Positions 16,574 to 25,402 are shown, counted from the stretch's first letter. The stretch is 64,000 nucleotides of DNA from Pyramidobacter sp. C12-8 (GCF_002007215.1 NZ_MUHX01000007.1:1-64000), one strand, 5' to 3'. The notes: generated from the sequence alone by a model not told the origin. Translations and numbers: made by a program.

Positions 16574-19015
16574 CTACCGCTGCGGGACGGTCCCGCGCAG
16601 GGCGTCGAGGCGGGATTCTTTTTCCTTCCGGTCGAGGCGCTGCAGGGCTTCGACCGCGCGTTTGCTGCCGGCGTCGCGGGCAAGCTGGTAATATTGGCGC
16701 GCTTTGGCAAGGTCGGCTTCGACGCCGCGTCCTTCTTCATAAGCGCTGCCGAGGTACCAGGCGGCAAGCGCGTGCCCTTGATTGGCCGCCTGTTCGAACC
16801 AGCTGATGGCCGCGGAGGGCTCGCCCTCGGGACTGTAGCTGTAGAGCAGCCCGAGATTGAACTGCGCGGCGGCGGAGCCGCTCTCGGCGGCGGCCTGCAG
16901 CCAGCGCTGCGCCACGTCGAAGGAACGCTTCACCACAACGCCTTCGGAATAAAGCGTGCCCAGCAGGTTCTGAGCGGGAGCGTAACCCGATTTGGCGGAT
17001 TCTTCCAGCCATTTGAGCGCCTCGTCGGCATCTTTCCAGGTGCCGATGCCGCGCAGCCGCATCAGGCCGAGGTTGTACTGCGCCTGCGCGCTGCCGCCTT
17101 CGGCCGCGGCCGTGTACCAGCGGAAAGCCTCGCGTTCGTCCTTGTCCACGCCCGACCCGGCGGCGTACATGGCGGCCACGTTGCACTGCGCCAGTTCGCT
17201 GCCCTGCCGGGCGGCGGCGAGGTACCAGCGGAACGACTCCTGCAGATTGACCGAATAACCGTAGTCGCCGCGCTTCATGATGCCGGCCAGACGGATCTGC
17301 GCGTTGGCGTCGCCGCGTTCGGCGGCGCGCCGGTAATGGATGACGGCGCTGCGGATGTCGCGCTCTCCCAGCTGTCCCTGCTCGTACAGCAGTCCCAGCG
17401 TATACTCGGCGGGGACGTAGCCGGCTTCCGCCGCCCGGTCGATCATTGCCGCGGCGGCGCGGATCTCGCTGTCCTTTTCGGCCGCGTCGAGACGGAACAG
17501 GCCCATGGCGCACATCGCCGCGGGATGCCCCTGTTCGGCGGCGGCGTTGTACCACTTGACGGCGCGGACCAGATCGGGCGCGTGCCAGCGATCGTCGGAG
17601 TAGCATTGCGCCAGCGCGAACTGGGCGTCGGCGGAGCCGCTCTCGGCGGCTTTCTCGTAATATTTCAGAGCCTGCTCCATTTTTTCCCGGTCGGTGTCGG
17701 ATTTGAGCTGCTCGCCCATGATGAACTGCGCGCGCGGATTGCCGCGTTCGGCGGCTTCGCGGTAAAGGCGCAGGGCTTCGCCGCGGTTGGCGGCGACGAT
17801 CTTGCCCTCCATGTAAAACGTTGCCAGGGCGGTCATCGCTTCCGATTCGCCCATCTCGGCCGCTCTTTTCAGCTTGGCCAAACCGGCCTGTTCGTTCTTC
17901 TCGGTACCCAGTCCGTAGATCTCCATGCGTCCCAGATTGTACAGGGCTTCGCCGTTGCCGCCTTCGGCGCCGAGCGCGTAAAGACGGTAAGCGTCCGTAT
18001 AAGACTGCGCGATGCCGTTCCCCTTTTCGGTCAAGCGCCCCAGCTCGTTGCATCCGGCGGGATCGCCGGCATCGGCGGCCATTTTGTAGTAGCGCGCTGC
18101 GGCCGCCGGATCCTTTTTCACGGTCTTGCCTTTTTCGCTCATGCGTCCCAACAGGACGTAGGCGCCCCACGAGCCGTTTTTGCCCGCCTTCAGCAGCAGT
18201 TCGGAAGCTTCGGCGCCTTTGCCTTCGTCCAGAGCGAGGCGTCCCAGCTCGTACATGGAGGGGGCGTAATCCTCCTTGGCCGCCAGCCCGTGGAGTCTTT
18301 TGGCTTCATCCACGCGGCCGCGTTTTTTTTCCATGTCGGCGGCCACGTAATAGGCGGCCGCATCGCCCTTGGCCGCGGCTTTTTTCAGCAGTTCCAGACC
18401 GGCGGCCGCTTCCGCGGCGGATCCGCGTTCGCCCAGCGCCGCGCCGTAAACGGTCATGGCCCAGAGCTGTTCGCCTTCGGCGCATTTTTTCACGTATTCG
18501 AGCGCGTCTCCGCCCTTCCCTTCCTGAAGAAGCACCTGATAATATTCCTGACAGGCCATGGGAATGTTCTTCTCGATGGCGGCCTCGAGCATTTCCATGG
18601 CCTCGCCGGGATGGGCCTCGCGCTCCGGATGCGCGTGCATGAGTTCGTAGAGGGCGTACATGGCGTACGGTTCGCCGGCGGCGGCGGCCATACGGTACCA
18701 GCGCATGCCGACCGCGAAATCTTCGGCGACGCCGCTGCCCATCGTGTACATATAGCCGAGAGCCGTCATGGCCTGGGGCGATCCCTTTTCGGCGTTGGCC
18801 TGAAAAATGCGGTAGGCCAGCTCGTAATCCTTGGAGCTCCACGCCTGGATGCCTTCGTTGAAAGTCGCCGGTTCGCCGGCTTCGGGCGACTGATCGCCGA
18901 GGGCCACCGGAGTTTTATCCCCGCTCGCGGGCGAGGGCGCGCCCCACGCGGCCGCGCTCCACAAAAACACGGCCAGGATCAGGAGCGGCCACCTTTTCAT
19001 TGCATTTTTCGTCAT
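16574..19015 (-). CDS. Secreted Sel1-repeat (SLR/TPR-like) protein
   Basis: An 813-residue protein with a signal peptide (hydrophobic residues 9-24, cleavage near AWGA) followed almost entirely by Sel1-like repeats of about 36 residues. I estimate around twenty, each with the pattern A...LG.MY..G.GV..D...A..WY..AA..G. Such alpha-solenoids bind other proteins and are exported to the periplasm or surface. The function cannot be told from the repeats. It is transcribed alone, with a weak GAGG before the chosen ATG; a second in-frame ATG five codons later (19000) has no ribosome binding site. A second Sel1 protein is encoded at 32870-34849. Confidence 0.85.
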   Translation of the reverse strand: MTKNAMKRWPLLILAVFLWSAAAWGAPSPASGDKTPVALGDQSPEAGEPATFNEGIQAWSSKDYELAYRIFQANAEKGSPQAMTALGYMYTMGSGVAEDFAVGMRWYRMAAAAGEPYAMYALYELMHAHPEREAHPGEAMEMLEAAIEKNIPMACQEYYQVLLQEGKGGDALEYVKKCAEGEQLWAMTVYGAALGERGSAAEAAAGLELLKKAAAKGDAAAYYVAADMEKKRGRVDEAKRLHGLAAKEDYAPSMYELGRLALDEGKGAEASELLLKAGKNGSWGAYVLLGRMSEKGKTVKKDPAAAARYYKMAADAGDPAGCNELGRLTEKGNGIAQSYTDAYRLYALGAEGGNGEALYNLGRMEIYGLGTEKNEQAGLAKLKRAAEMGESEAMTALATFYMEGKIVAANRGEALRLYREAAERGNPRAQFIMGEQLKSDTDREKMEQALKYYEKAAESGSADAQFALAQCYSDDRWHAPDLVRAVKWYNAAAEQGHPAAMCAMGLFRLDAAEKDSEIRAAAAMIDRAAEAGYVPAEYTLGLLYEQGQLGERDIRSAVIHYRRAAERGDANAQIRLAGIMKRGDYGYSVNLQESFRWYLAAARQGSELAQCNVAAMYAAGSGVDKDEREAFRWYTAAAEGGSAQAQYNLGLMRLRGIGTWKDADEALKWLEESAKSGYAPAQNLLGTLYSEGVVVKRSFDVAQRWLQAAAESGSAAAQFNLGLLYSYSPEGEPSAAISWFEQAANQGHALAAWYLGSAYEEGRGVEADLAKARQYYQLARDAGSKRAVEALQRLDRKEKESRLDALRGTVPQR

Positions 19016-19166
19016 TCAGAGAGCCTCGTTTCACTCAGTCTTTTCGTCCGTTCCCACTTCGCGGCAACGGCGGGGCCTCGTCTTTTTTCCCGCCGCCGCC
19101 GTTATTCCGGGTTCATTTTATCTCATTGAACAGCGTCGGTCAAAATTTTGCCCGCGGACGCCAAAC

Positions 19167-19196
19167 AAAAAAAGGGAGCCGCGCTGCGGTTCCCTT
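19167..19196 (-). terminator. Intrinsic terminator of the YjiH-family gene
   Basis: An 11-bp stem (19172-19182 with 19186-19196, one G-U pair) with a three-base loop. On the minus strand it ends in a run of seven T residues. Confidence 0.82.
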
Positions 19197-19244
19197 GTGC
19201 TTTTTGGATCTGCGCGCCTTTCGCGGCGCCGTCCTTTTTTCGCG

Positions 19245-20594
19245 CTATTTCGCGGCCGCCTGCACCGCGTCGCTGAAGCCCATCCACATGCCGATGGGGA
19301 CCGTGATCAGGATCGAGAGCACGACGCGCTCGAACCAGATCACAAGGATATCGCGGATCTTCAGCGGGATGTCGGTGCCCATGATGCAGGGGATGCTGGC
19401 CGAGAAGAACAGGATCTCGGAGATGCTGACCACGGCGATGACGAACTTGAGCAGCATCGTGCCGGAGCCCTTGATCAGGATCGCGGGCAGGAACATCTCC
19501 GGCAGGCAGATCGCCGCCGCCTTGCCGCCGAGCACGGGCTGCGCCACGCCGAAGAGCTTGAAGAACGGGTAGAAGACGTAGCCGAACCAGTCGAACACCG
19601 GCGTGAATTCCGCCAGCCAGAGCCCCAGCAGCCCCACCGAAGTGATCGCGGGGATCACGGCGAAAGCCATTTTCAAACCGGCCCACAGATTGTCGCCGCA
19701 AAGTTTGAACACGTTGGGCTGGGCGGCGGCCGTGCGGATGCCGATCTGCCAGGCGCGTTCGAGGCGGCCGCCCTCGAGGCGAGGCTCGGGCGCCGCCGCG
19801 CCGCCGAAATACGTGTCGGGGATCGAGCACAGCGGCCAGAGACGCGCCGTGATCGCCGTGACGATAAACGTCACCAGCATGGCCACGAAGAAATACGGCG
19901 TCCAGTGATCCATCAGCCCCAGCGTGCGCGCCACGACCAGCAGGAACGTCATCGAGACCGTCGAGAATCCCGTGGCGATGACGGCCGCCTCGCGGGCCGT
20001 GTAGCGGTTGGATCGGTACACGCCGTTGGTGATGATCAGGGCGATGGAATAGCTGCCCACGAACGAGGCCACCGCGTCGATGGCCGAACGCCCCGGCGTG
20101 CGGAACAGCGGACGCATGACGCAGTCGACCAGCACGCCGATGAACTCCATCAGGCCGTAGCTGGCCAAAAAGGCGAGGAACACCGAACCGATGGGGATCA
20201 CCAGCCCGACCGGGATCGCCAGCTTGTCGAACAGGAACGGGCCGATGTCGCCGCGCCACAGCCAGGCGTTGCTCCGCCACAGGCCGAAATACATGATCGT
20301 GCCGATCGCGGCGCCGCAGATTTTGGCTACCGACATGAAAATGTCCATGCCGTTTTTGTTCCACGTGCCTTTGATAAAGGGCATAGCCGCGCCGACGTAC
20401 ATGACCGCGAGGATAAAGATCTTCACGGCCGGCATCGCGCGGCTCTGCAGCGAGCTGACGATGAAATCGACCGGCACGCTCTTCAGGTTCGGGCTCAGCC
20501 ACTCGAGTTTGAAGAAAAACATGAACAGGCCGAACAAACTGAAAACGACGAACTTCCATAAAGCCGAACTGCGGGGCGCTGCGTTTTCGGACAT
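19245..20594 (-). CDS. YjiH-family membrane protein with nucleoside-recognition (Gate) domains
   Basis: A 449-residue polytopic inner-membrane protein of the YjiH/Gate family, with many hydrophobic segments and conserved stretches such as SFVGSYSIALIITNGVY and KAAAICLPEMFLPAILIKG. Family members are presumed transporters or gates of unknown substrate. I chose ATG 20594; the open frame extends 32 codons upstream, but that part would translate a promoter-proximal hairpin and is unlikely to be coding. Transcription probably starts near 20690 from a good promoter. A terminator-like hairpin lies in the leader, so expression may be attenuated. Confidence 0.82.
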   Translation of the reverse strand: MSENAAPRSSALWKFVVFSLFGLFMFFFKLEWLSPNLKSVPVDFIVSSLQSRAMPAVKIFILAVMYVGAAMPFIKGTWNKNGMDIFMSVAKICGAAIGTIMYFGLWRSNAWLWRGDIGPFLFDKLAIPVGLVIPIGSVFLAFLASYGLMEFIGVLVDCVMRPLFRTPGRSAIDAVASFVGSYSIALIITNGVYRSNRYTAREAAVIATGFSTVSMTFLLVVARTLGLMDHWTPYFFVAMLVTFIVTAITARLWPLCSIPDTYFGGAAAPEPRLEGGRLERAWQIGIRTAAAQPNVFKLCGDNLWAGLKMAFAVIPAITSVGLLGLWLAEFTPVFDWFGYVFYPFFKLFGVAQPVLGGKAAAICLPEMFLPAILIKGSGTMLLKFVIAVVSISEILFFSASIPCIMGTDIPLKIRDILVIWFERVVLSILITVPIGMWMGFSDAVQAAAK

Positions 20595-20647
20595 TCGAAC
20601 ACCACAACCTTTCGTAAAATCGCTTGAGGCCGGACGCCTCCTGCGGC

Positions 20648-20678
20648 AAAAAACGGGAACCATCTTCCCGTTTTTTTT
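20648..20678 (-). terminator. Terminator-like hairpin in the YjiH leader
   Basis: A stem CGGGAA/TTCCCG flanked by A- and T-runs on both sides, so it has a T-tail in either direction. On the minus strand it lies about 12 bases after the predicted transcription start and 54 bases before the YjiH start codon. No gene ends just upstream on either strand, so it looks like an attenuator and not an ordinary 3' terminator. Confidence 0.55.
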
Positions 20679-20696
20679 AACTTCGCTCACGCGTTT

Positions 20697-20725
20697 ATTA
20701 TACGTTTTAGGCGCAAAAAAATCAA
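20697..20725 (-). promoter_or_regulatory. Sigma-70-type promoter for the YjiH-family gene
   Basis: On the minus strand: TTGATT (-35), 17-base spacer, TATAAT (-10). The start point would be near 20690, giving a leader of about 95 bases that contains the hairpin at 20648-20678. The remainder of the 359-base intergenic stretch (20595-20953) holds this promoter and the divergent one at 20835. Confidence 0.7.
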
Positions 20726-20834
20726 TATCATCGTTAATTTCTCTTGTTTCTTTGCCGGACTCGCTTTCGGCGACGCGACAGCCGTACGAACTGCGCGCGG
20801 CGCATCTCCGTCCCGCGGGAAGAAACCGGCCGTA

Positions 20835-20863
20835 TTGACTTTGTCAGGCGCGAATGAGATACT
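20835..20863 (+). promoter_or_regulatory. Promoter for the MGMT-like gene
   Basis: TTGACT, 17-base spacer, GATACT on the + strand, about 90 bases before the start codon at 20954. It is divergent from the YjiH promoter. It probably also serves dinB, since no terminator is visible between the two repair genes. Confidence 0.55.
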
Positions 20864-20953
20864 CATAGTGTCTAAATAACTTTGTTGATGACAAATTGAT
20901 TTTCGACCGCGCAGGCGCCGTTTTGCGCAGACGATCAAACAGGAGGCGAACCG

Positions 20954-21322
20954 ATGAGAAACGAAAAATTTGCGGGCGAGATCCCCATCACGCCGGCCTT
21001 TGAACGGGCCGTCCATAAGATCGTGGCGGCCATTCCCAGAGGGAAAGTCGCCACCTACGGTCAGGTCGCGGAAATGGCGGGAATGCCCGGCGCCGCCCGC
21101 GAGGCGGGACACGTGATGTCCCGCGTCAGAGCGGAACAGGATCTCCCCTGCCACAGAGTCGTGAACAAGACGGGAACGCTGGCGCCCGACTTCGCCTTCG
21201 GCGGGCGGGAGCGGCAGCGCAGTATGCTGGAAGCGGAAGGCGTCACGTTCCTCGCCGACGGCCGCATCGACATGTCGCGGCATCAATGGGGCCGCGGCGA
21301 ACAGCTGACGCTGTTTCCGTAA
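20954..21322 (+). CDS. MGMT-domain DNA alkyltransferase-like protein (short form)
   Basis: A 122-residue protein equal to the C-terminal catalytic domain of O6-alkylguanine-DNA alkyltransferase. It has the helix-turn-helix and arginine finger region and the active-site cysteine in LPCHRVV (C66). Because the motif is PCHR and not PWHR, it is not an Atl-type protein and could accept an alkyl group. It lacks the N-terminal domain present in Ogt and Ada (usual length about 160-180), so its activity is uncertain. AGGAGGCG precedes the ATG. dinB follows after 140 bases on the same strand, which links it with tolerance of damaged bases. Confidence 0.85.
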   Translation: MRNEKFAGEIPITPAFERAVHKIVAAIPRGKVATYGQVAEMAGMPGAAREAGHVMSRVRAEQDLPCHRVVNKTGTLAPDFAFGGRERQRSMLEAEGVTFLADGRIDMSRHQWGRGEQLTLFP

Positions 21323-21462
21323 AGGAGCGACGGGAAGCCGTCTTGGCGTCTCGGCGAAGGGAAACGGCGCGCCCGTCGACCGGAAGCGGCCGGCCCGCTT
21401 CCGGGGAAAAGGACCGTCAGGCGGTGCGTACGGGCAGCCACGGGGAAAAAGGAGGGGGGATC

Positions 21463-22728
21463 ATGACGCAAGCGGCCGTAAAGACGCCCATACAAAGGAC
21501 CGTCATCCACGTCGACATGGACGCGTTCTACGCCGCAGTCGAGATCCGCGACAACCCGGCCCTGAAAGGCCGGCCGCTGATCATCGGCGCGCTGCCCGAC
21601 GAGCGCGGCGTCGTCGCCACGTGCAGCTACGAAGCGCGCCGGTTCGGCGTGCGTTCGGCCATGAACATCAAGGAAGCGTACCGGCGCTGCCCGCGGGGGA
21701 TCTTCATGCACCCCAACCGGGAAAAGTACCGCCGGGCTTCGGCCCGGCTGCACGCCATCTGGAGCTCTTACGCCGACGCCGCCGAATACGTGGCGCTCGA
21801 CGAAGGCTACCTCGACGTCACCCGTTCCGCGCGCCGGTTCGGCGGCGCCCGGCGCATCGCCCGCCTCATCAAGGAGCGCACGAGAGCCGAAACCGGCCTG
21901 ACCTGCTCCGTCGGCATCGGCTACTCGAAAACATCCGCCAAGCTCGCCAGCGAGGAAAAGAAGCCCGACGGCTACTTCGAGATCCTCACGCCGCAGGATT
22001 TCATCGACCTCATCGTCGATCGCGACATCACCGTGCTCTACGGCGTCGGCGCCAGGACCGCGGAAAAACTCTACCACGCCGGCATCCACACCGTGCGCGA
22101 CGTCCAGAACAACCGCGAACGGCTCGCCGCCCTGCTCGGAGACAAAACCGGACGGCACCTCGCCGAACTGTCCCTCGGCATCGACGACCGCCCCGTCACT
22201 CCCGCCGACGCCGCCGACGCCAAGTCCGTCAGCCGCGAAGTCACGTTCCAGAAAGACACCTCGCATTTCGGCTACCTGCGCGACGTGCTCCTGCTGCTGT
22301 CGTTCGACCTGGGCAGCAGGCTGCGCGCGCTCGGCCTCAACGGGCGCACCGTCACGATCAAGGCGACCTACTGGAACATGAAGACCGTCACACGCTCCCG
22401 CAGCGGCGAAAGCGTCGACCATCCCTACGAGATCTATCAGGCGGCCTCGGCCCTGCTCGCCGGGATCGAGAAGAGCGCCGTGCGCCTGATCGGCGTCGGC
22501 CTCCAGAACCTCAGCGAAACGTACGCGCGCCAGCTCACCTTCGATACTCTCGGCGGCGAACGCGAACGCCGGCACGCCGAACGCCTCCGCGCCCGCCTGC
22601 TGGACCTGCAGCGCCGTTACCGCGTGGACCTGCGCCCGGCGCTGCAGGACGAGACCGGAGAACTTCTGTACCACGTCATTGACCTGATGCAGACCCGCGT
22701 CTTCCCGACGACGCCCAACGGGGCATGA
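21463..22728 (+). CDS. dinB: DNA polymerase IV (Y-family)
   Basis: Translesion polymerase that copies past damaged bases. I chose ATG 21463, preceded by GGAGGGGGG; the open frame continues upstream without a sensible start. The 421 residues hold the Y-family catalytic carboxylates D18 (HVDMDAFYAAVE) and D113-E114 (ALDEGYLD), the SYEARRFGVRSAM finger motif, and the little-finger domain at the C-terminal end. The catalytic loop reads DEGY where most members have DEAY. The last codons and the stop lie inside a perfect 30-bp inverted repeat. It is probably co-transcribed with the MGMT-like gene. Confidence 0.95.
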   Translation: MTQAAVKTPIQRTVIHVDMDAFYAAVEIRDNPALKGRPLIIGALPDERGVVATCSYEARRFGVRSAMNIKEAYRRCPRGIFMHPNREKYRRASARLHAIWSSYADAAEYVALDEGYLDVTRSARRFGGARRIARLIKERTRAETGLTCSVGIGYSKTSAKLASEEKKPDGYFEILTPQDFIDLIVDRDITVLYGVGARTAEKLYHAGIHTVRDVQNNRERLAALLGDKTGRHLAELSLGIDDRPVTPADAADAKSVSREVTFQKDTSHFGYLRDVLLLLSFDLGSRLRALGLNGRTVTIKATYWNMKTVTRSRSGESVDHPYEIYQAASALLAGIEKSAVRLIGVGLQNLSETYARQLTFDTLGGERERRHAERLRARLLDLQRRYRVDLRPALQDETGELLYHVIDLMQTRVFPTTPNGA

Positions 22729-22784
22729 AAAAGTTCCGCGGCACACCGACCCAACGGTGTGCCGCGGAACTTTTTCATGCCCCG
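22719..22784. terminator. Perfect 30-bp inverted repeat between convergent dinB and CdaR genes
   Basis: Left arm 22719-22748 and right arm 22755-22784 are exactly complementary over 30 bases, with a six-base loop (ACCCAA). The left arm includes the last codons and TGA of dinB. A T-run lies inside each arm, so a shorter inner stem (22726-22777) can work as a bidirectional terminator. The perfect outer arms are longer than needed for termination. Confidence 0.85.
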
Positions 22785-22812
22785 TTTTCTCTCGGCGTTT
22801 CGACCGCCCGCT

Positions 22813-23967
22813 TTATAAATGCAGCGCGCCGGCCGCCGTGTCGGATCTCAGCGTCTTGAGAATGGCGAGGGCGACCTCGAAGATCGCCGCATTTTTCAGG
22901 CTGCGCGGATCGAGACGGGTCAGTCTGTGGATGCGGCGCAGCTTGTACTGCACGGTGTTTTTATGCAGACAAAGCTCTTTCGCAGCGGCCTGAATCGAAC
23001 CGTCGCAGCGAAAATAGACGGGCAGGAAATCCATGATTTCGCCGCAGTCGCGCTCGGAACACCCTCGAAAAAGGCGCGCGATGAAATCCCGGCGCGCTTT
23101 GAGGGGCATTTCGCCGGCGATAAATTCGATATCGACGCCGTTATAAAAGGCGCAGCGCTCCCCATTCTGCACCGCGGCCCGAAGCGCCTTGCCGGCGCGA
23201 TCGTAAGCGCCGCGCACGTGCCGGCAGTCGACAGGCTCGGCGTCGATGCCGATGAAAGAGCGAAAACCGCAGCGCTCCACGTTTTCATAGACGCGGCCGG
23301 CCATCTCGCGCAGCCGCTCCTCGCCGACGGGAGATACGAAACAGACATAACGGAAAGGCAGTTTGTAGTAAAAACCTCCCGTCGCCTCCCGCACGACCTG
23401 CCGGACCGCCTCCTCGACGCGACCGAGGCGCTCCTGCTCTTCCGCCGCGCCGCGCTGCTCCAGCGCGACGACAAAAATCTGAAACGGCTTGCGGATGTCG
23501 ATGCCGAGCTCGAGCCCGTGCTCGACGAAACGCTCGCCGACCAACTCTGCGGACGAGAAAAGCCATTCCTCCATGAACTGGCTCCACATGGCGGCGCGAA
23601 GCTGCTTCTGACGCTCGCCCCAGGAATCCAGCAGCAGGATCTCGGTCATCTTCTTGATGATCTGGCTGTATTGCTGCACTTCGCTCCCCTTGCCGGTGAT
23701 GCCGATCACGCCCACCGTCGCGCCTTCGAAGCAGACGGGCAGGTTGATGCCCCGGCGGGCGCCCGGATATTCGCCGTCGCCGCTCACGATGAGCTCGCCG
23801 AGCCCCTGCCGAAGCAGTTCGCGCGCGCCGCTGTGGAACGTGCCGAGCCGTTCCGGATCGGTGCTGGCGATGATGATGCCTTGCTCGTCCATCATGTTGA
23901 CGTCGTGTCCGATGATGGAACTCATTTCGGTGACGATGCGCATGGCGCTGTCGCGAGAGATGTTCAT
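22813..23967 (-). CDS. CdaR/PucR-family transcriptional regulator (sugar-diacid type)
   Basis: A 384-residue activator-like protein. The N-terminal putative sugar-diacid recognition domain spans about residues 1-135 (start MNISRDSAMRIV). A middle region follows, and a PucR-type helix-turn-helix lies near the C-terminus (QAAAKELCLHKNTVQYKLRR). ATG 23967 is chosen because GGAGGAGGA lies at the right distance; the open frame upstream is not credible. It is divergent from a glycerate kinase gene. In E. coli, CdaR controls glycerate kinase and sugar-diacid genes, so this protein probably regulates the glycerate kinase, carrier and peptidase genes to its right. Confidence 0.87.
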   Translation of the reverse strand: MNISRDSAMRIVTEMSSIIGHDVNMMDEQGIIIASTDPERLGTFHSGARELLRQGLGELIVSGDGEYPGARRGINLPVCFEGATVGVIGITGKGSEVQQYSQIIKKMTEILLLDSWGERQKQLRAAMWSQFMEEWLFSSAELVGERFVEHGLELGIDIRKPFQIFVVALEQRGAAEEQERLGRVEEAVRQVVREATGGFYYKLPFRYVCFVSPVGEERLREMAGRVYENVERCGFRSFIGIDAEPVDCRHVRGAYDRAGKALRAAVQNGERCAFYNGVDIEFIAGEMPLKARRDFIARLFRGCSERDCGEIMDFLPVYFRCDGSIQAAAKELCLHKNTVQYKLRRIHRLTRLDPRSLKNAAIFEVALAILKTLRSDTAAGALHL

Positions 23968-24082
23968 CTTACAGAGTCCTCCTCCGTTTGCGAGGCGCGC
24001 GCCCCCCGCGTCCCCCAGGACGCGCGTCGGGACGCGAAAACGCGTCTTGAAAAAACGCCTGCACAAGAACGGGATGTTTTTC

Positions 24083-24096
24083 ATAATAGTATTATA
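24083..24096. promoter_or_regulatory. CdaR-family gene -10 element with overlapping palindrome
   Basis: On the minus strand TATAAT (24091-24096) is a good -10, but no clear -35 is present. It overlaps a 13-base palindrome ATAATAGTATTAT (24083-24095) that could be an operator for autoregulation. The 227-base divergent gap (23968-24194) is AT-rich. Confidence 0.45.
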
Positions 24097-24143
24097 CATA
24101 AAATTTTATTTTACAAGACATGGCAATGGCGTACGACTTTTTT

Positions 24144-24149
24144 TATAAT
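24144..24149 (+). promoter_or_regulatory. -10 element for the glycerate kinase operon
   Basis: TATAAT on the + strand, 46 bases before the GTG start of glycerate kinase. The -35 is weak (ATGGCA with an 18-base spacer), which fits a promoter that needs an activator such as the divergent CdaR-type regulator. Confidence 0.45.
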
Positions 24150-24194
24150 CGTTTTACGGAATTCGAATACCCCGGTTTGAAGGAGACGATCAGC

Positions 24195-25355
24195 GTGAAG
24201 ATTGTGGTGGCGCCGGATTCATTCAAGGGATGCTGCACGGCTGCGGCAGCTTCGCGCGCGTTCGCGCAAGGGATCGCGACCGTTTTTCCGCAAGCCGAGG
24301 TCGTGCGTCTGCCCGCGGCCGACGGCGGCGAGGGCACGGCCGCCGCGCTGCTGTCGGCGCTGGGCGGCGCGAAGAAAACGGCGAACGTTACAGGCCCCTT
24401 GGGCGAACCGGCCGCAGCCGAGTTTGCGATCCTGCCCGACGGGACGGCCGTCATCGAGACGGCGGCGGCTTCGGGGCTGCCGCTGGTACCGCGTCAAAGG
24501 CTGGATCCGCTGCTCGCCACAAGCCGCGGCACGGGAGAACTGATCCGGGCGGCGCTGGACGAGGGCTGCCGGAAATTTCTGATCGGCCTCGGCGGCTCGG
24601 CGACGAACGACGCGGGCATGGGCATGGCGCAAGCCCTGGGCGTTTCGTTTTCCGACGCCGCGGGGCGCGAACTCGGCCCCGGCGGCGCCGGGCTGGAGCG
24701 GCTGGACCGCATCGACGCGTCGCGCCTCGATGCGCGGCTGGCGGGATGCCGCTTCACGGCGGCCTGCGACGTGAGAAACCCGCTCTGCGGACCGGACGGC
24801 GCGTCGACGGTCTACGGGCCGCAAAAGGGCGCGACGCCCGAGATGATCGCGCGGCTTGACGCGGCGCTGTATCGTTTCGCGCAGACCGCGCGGCGCGACC
24901 TGGGGCGCGACGTACTGGACGTTCCCGGCTGCGGCGCGGCCGGCGGACTGGGAGCGGCGCTGGTCCTGTTCTGCGGCGCCCGGATCCAGCCGGGTATCGA
25001 CACCGTGCTCGACCTGATCCATTTTGACGCGCACATGAGCGGCTGCGATCTGGTGATCACCGGCGAAGGCAGCATCGACGGGCAGTCAGCGTATGGCAAA
25101 GTGCCCGTCGGCGTGGCCCGGAGAGCCAAACGTCACGGGCGGATCCCCGTGGCGGCCGTCGTCGGCGCCATGAAACCGGGCGCAGAAAAAGTATACGACC
25201 ACGGCGTCGACGTGATCATGCCGGCGGCGACAGGCCCAATGACGCTCGACGAGTCGATCGCCCGCGCCCCGGAACTGCTGTCCGGCGCGGCGGAACGACT
25301 GATGAGGGCGTTTCGCGCCGCGGCACACTTTCCGATGGACGTTTGCCGTCGTTGA
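24195..25355 (+). CDS. glxK: Glycerate 2-kinase (GlxK/GarK family)
   Basis: Phosphorylates glycerate with ATP, feeding it into lower glycolysis. The 386-residue protein starts with the family's KIVVAPDSFKGC motif and contains RGTGELIRAALDEG, the glycine-rich LGGSATNDAGMG and ITGEGSIDGQSAYGK. I chose GTG 24195 because AAGGAGA lies nine bases upstream and this gives the family's N-terminus; an ATG 25 codons upstream would translate the promoter. It is the first gene of a unit with a YfcC-type carrier and a C69 dipeptidase, opposite a CdaR-type regulator. Confidence 0.93.
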   Translation: MKIVVAPDSFKGCCTAAAASRAFAQGIATVFPQAEVVRLPAADGGEGTAAALLSALGGAKKTANVTGPLGEPAAAEFAILPDGTAVIETAAASGLPLVPRQRLDPLLATSRGTGELIRAALDEGCRKFLIGLGGSATNDAGMGMAQALGVSFSDAAGRELGPGGAGLERLDRIDASRLDARLAGCRFTAACDVRNPLCGPDGASTVYGPQKGATPEMIARLDAALYRFAQTARRDLGRDVLDVPGCGAAGGLGAALVLFCGARIQPGIDTVLDLIHFDAHMSGCDLVITGEGSIDGQSAYGKVPVGVARRAKRHGRIPVAAVVGAMKPGAEKVYDHGVDVIMPAATGPMTLDESIARAPELLSGAAERLMRAFRAAAHFPMDVCRR

Positions 25356-25402
25356 CGGCTTGCGTTGAGAGAGAGGCATAATCTTTCAAGGAGGCTTTAT
25401 CT

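Noticed and set aside
16694-19129. 811-codon open frame opposite the Sel1 gene
   Set aside because: Its apparent repeats only mirror the Sel1 repeats on the other strand; no ribosome binding site or signal peptide.
20357-20367. Sequence TGTTCCACGTG resembling parS
   Set aside because: Only the left 11 bases match and it is inside the YjiH-family coding region, so it is probably chance.
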